A DNA stretch of 6,511 bases, taken from NCBI GenBank assembly GCA_001399705.1, contig LJCR01000133.1, positions 1 to 6,511 on the forward strand, written 5' to 3'. This document shows, piece by piece, positions 4,853 through 6,511 of this stretch. Made by a program: the position numbers and the translations under genes. Within the stretch, counting starts at the first letter, position 1; each line of letters starts with the position of its first letter. The DNA is from Kouleothrix aurantiaca (lineage in GTDB: Bacteria; Chloroflexota; Chloroflexia; Chloroflexales; Roseiflexaceae). The notes beneath the pieces were generated by a model. It made no database searches. It worked only from the letters and a program-made list of their open reading frames with translations, and had not been told where the DNA came from.

Positions 4853-5419
4853 ATGCCACGTCGAGCAGCCGCACCCAACCATATTTACCAGCTGAAGATC
4901 AGCCTGAGGGATAGCAAGCCGCCAATCTGGCGCCGTATCGAGGTGGCAGATACCACAACCCTCGCGCAGCTTCATCAGATCGTTCAGGCGATCATGGGTT
5001 GGTACGATTATCACCTGCATCAGTTCGAGCTTGGGCAGGTTTCCTACGGCGTACCCGATCCTGATTACTTCCATGAGGTGCGCGACGAGCGGCGTTTCAA
5101 GCTCAACCAGCTGATTAGTGAGCCGAAGCAGAAGCTGAGCTACGAGTACGATTTTGGCGATAGCTGGGATCATACTATTCTACTGGAGAAAGTGCTGGCT
5201 CCTAAGCCGGGTGTCGTGTATCCGCGCTGCACGGCTGGCAGACGCGCCTGCCCACCCGAGGATGTTGGCGGTATCTGGGGCTACGAGGCGTTTCTGGAAG
5301 CGATCAGCGATCCCGCGCATCCCCAGCACGCCGAGCTTCGTGAGTGGGCTGGCGATGAGTTTGACCCCGAGGTGTTCGATCTGGCCGCAATCAACGCGGC
5401 GTTACAGGCCATTGCGTAG
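4853..5419 (+). CDS. Plasmid pRiA4b ORF-3-like / IS1096 TnpR-like protein
   Basis: A 188-residue protein of the PRiA4_ORF3 family (PF07929), intact and of usual length. Family blocks are present in order. IYQLKISLRDSKPPIWRRIE (11-30) is followed by the HQIVQAIMGWYDYHLHQF segment (41-58), YEYDFGDSWDH (97-107) and YPRCTAGRRACPPEDVGG (123-140) with Cys126 and Cys133. An acidic C-terminal helix ends in FDLAAINAAL. The biochemical function of the family is unknown. It is sometimes called a passenger protein of IS1096, yet many copies are chromosomal and not within any IS, as here. The ATG at 4853 has a near-perfect AAGGAGGA (4840-4847) five bases upstream. It is divergent from the truncated YQYYEF gene and converges on the mutS-family gene with only 49 bases between stop codons and no obvious terminator. 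Confidence 0.93.
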   Translation: MPRRAAAPNHIYQLKISLRDSKPPIWRRIEVADTTTLAQLHQIVQAIMGWYDYHLHQFELGQVSYGVPDPDYFHEVRDERRFKLNQLISEPKQKLSYEYDFGDSWDHTILLEKVLAPKPGVVYPRCTAGRRACPPEDVGGIWGYEAFLEAISDPAHPQHAELREWAGDEFDPEVFDLAAINAALQAIA

Positions 5420-5468
5420 CTGTGTGCGATGTTGAAAGAGGTCGGCAGTATTGCGCAGCCGCATGTTT

Positions 5469-6511
5469 CTACGCCATTTGGCCTTCCAGCTCGGCCAGCC
5501 GCGCCTGTGCGCGGGCCAGGATCGGCGCGGGCAGGCCAGCCATGCGCGCCACTGCAATGCCGAATGAGCCTTCAGCTACGCCCGGCTCCAGCGCGTGGAG
5601 AAAGATCAGCCGGTCGCCGTCGCGGCGCACACCCATGCGGAAGCGCGCAATCGCTGGCAGGTGCTCGATCATGCTGACGAGCTGGTGGTAGTGCGTGGCA
5701 AACACGCCGCGACATTGCGTCGCCGTGTGCAGATGATCGACTATCGCCTCGGCCAGCGCCATGCCGTCGAAGGTCGCCGTCCCGCGCCCAACTTCGTCCA
5801 GCACCACCAGACTGTCGGCGGTGGCCTGGTGCACAATCGTCGCCACTTCGCTCATTTCCACCATAAAGGTGCTGCGCCCGCTGGCAATATCGTCGGCGGC
5901 GCCAATACGCGTGAAAATGCGGTCGCACAGGCCGAAACGCATGGCGCTGGCCGGCACAAACGAGCCCATCTGCGCCAGCACCACGCACAGCGCGACCATG
6001 CGCATGAGGGTTGATTTCCCCGACATGTTTGGGCCAGTGAGCACCAGCAGGCGCGTGGCCTTGTCGAGCTGCACCGTGGCTGGGATGTAGCCTTCGACGG
6101 CGCGGCAGACCACCGGGTGCCGGCCGTTTTCGATTTCGAGCACGCGCTCGTCCACAATCGTTGGGCGCACCCATTCCTCGCGAACGGCAACATGCGCCAG
6201 CGTTGTCAGCACGTCAATCTGCGCAAGGTCGCGGGCGAGCTGGCCGAGGCATGGGCCGGCGGCGGCGACATGTTCCCACAGGCGCTGCCACGCCAGCCGC
6301 TCGGCATCGGCGCGGGTGGCTTCGGCGTCGAGCAGTTCGTCGGAAAGCTCGCGCAATCGTTCGGTGCTGTATTGCTCGCGCCCCTTGCCAATGCGGTTCC
6401 AGTCGGCGGGCACGCGCCGCGCATCGGCGGCAGAGACGACCAGCAGCATCTGGCCGCTGCGCGCGTCGCGCTTGAGCTGCAGGGAGCGCAGGCCGGTGGT
6501 GAGCACGAGGG
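5469..6511 (-). CDS. mutS: MutS-family DNA mismatch repair ATPase, C-terminal part
   Basis: The minus strand is open from the window edge to the TAG at 5469-5471, so only the last ~347 residues are seen. They cover the end of the lever/clamp region and the whole ATPase domain: ENGRHPVV, Walker A TGPNMSGKST (coding about 6009-6038), the ASGRSTFMVEMSE loop, Walker B LVVLDEVGRGT, and FATHYHQL. MutS binds mismatched DNA as a dimer and uses ATP to recruit MutL. The fragment is clearly MutS-like but divergent. The GYYIEV motif of the clamp base region is replaced (SGQMLLVV), and the usual ASKSYG element is AEGSFG. The protein stops soon after the ATPase helices (ARLAELEGQMA), without the C-terminal tetramerisation tail of E. 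coli MutS. A divergent MutS paralogue is therefore possible. The gene symbol is given for the family; orthology to the main mutS is not proven. Confidence 0.9.
   Translation of the reverse strand, partial: LVLTTGLRSLQLKRDARSGQMLLVVSAADARRVPADWNRIGKGREQYSTERLRELSDELLDAEATRADAERLAWQRLWEHVAAAGPCLGQLARDLAQIDVLTTLAHVAVREEWVRPTIVDERVLEIENGRHPVVCRAVEGYIPATVQLDKATRLLVLTGPNMSGKSTLMRMVALCVVLAQMGSFVPASAMRFGLCDRIFTRIGAADDIASGRSTFMVEMSEVATIVHQATADSLVVLDEVGRGTATFDGMALAEAIVDHLHTATQCRGVFATHYHQLVSMIEHLPAIARFRMGVRRDGDRLIFLHALEPGVAEGSFGIAVARMAGLPAPILARAQARLAELEGQMA

Noticed and set aside
3963..4874. 303-residue minus-strand gene
   Set aside because: The first 35 codons precede the true ATG (4769) with its ribosome site, and the last ~130 are antisense to the ATPase remnant. 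Only about 139 residues are genuine.

Overview
The window looks like a GC-rich (about 60-65%), accessory stretch of chromosome from a bacterium that is probably a member of the Chloroflexota (Roseiflexus/Kouleothrix-like). This placement is an inference. It rests on the codon use, the spreading intergenic heptamer and CACGGAGG-type repeats, a YQYYEF-type hypothetical protein, and a MutS/PRiA4 neighbourhood. Nothing here proves the taxonomy.

Layout, left to right. Positions 1-379 hold no gene but carry a G-quadruplex motif, three successive hairpins (one of them terminator-like) and weak promoter signals. Positions 380-1072 (+) encode an orphan OmpR-type winged-helix response regulator whose receiver domain keeps the phospho-acceptor Asp but lacks the metal-binding acidic pair and the conserved Lys. 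Positions 1073-1784 are a long gene-free tract. Its left part is built from short-unit tandem repeats: an 8-bp family and two 7-bp families. Its right part is GC-rich, rich in perfect hairpins and preceded by a plausible sigma-70-type promoter. Positions 1785-3060 are one complete insertion sequence of the IS4/IS701 DDE type, with 18-bp perfect terminal inverted repeats and an intact transposase.

Positions 3061-3650 are a more AT-rich gene-free tract containing five copies of a 12-bp word at an exact 22-bp period. Positions ~3648-4351 (+) are a frameshifted fragment, truncated at both ends, of a large SMC-like coiled-coil ATPase. It resembles JetC/MksB, the ATPase of Wadjet-type systems. At ~4352 it runs directly into the truncated 3' end of a minus-strand YQYYEF-type hypothetical gene (start at 4769). 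Divergent from that is an intact plus-strand PRiA4 ORF-3/IS1096 TnpR-like protein (4853-5419). The window ends in the C-terminal ATPase half of a minus-strand mutS-family gene (5469 to beyond 6511), which converges on the PRiA4 gene.

The genes do not form one pathway. The middle of the window reads as a decay zone: an IS, repeat arrays, and two broken genes fused tail to tail lie between housekeeping-like genes. I did not find a complete new multi-gene system. The strongest unexplained signals are the 22-bp array, the start-codon-occluding RNA stem in the IS, the degenerate receiver, and the remnant of an SMC-like, possibly anti-plasmid, ATPase.
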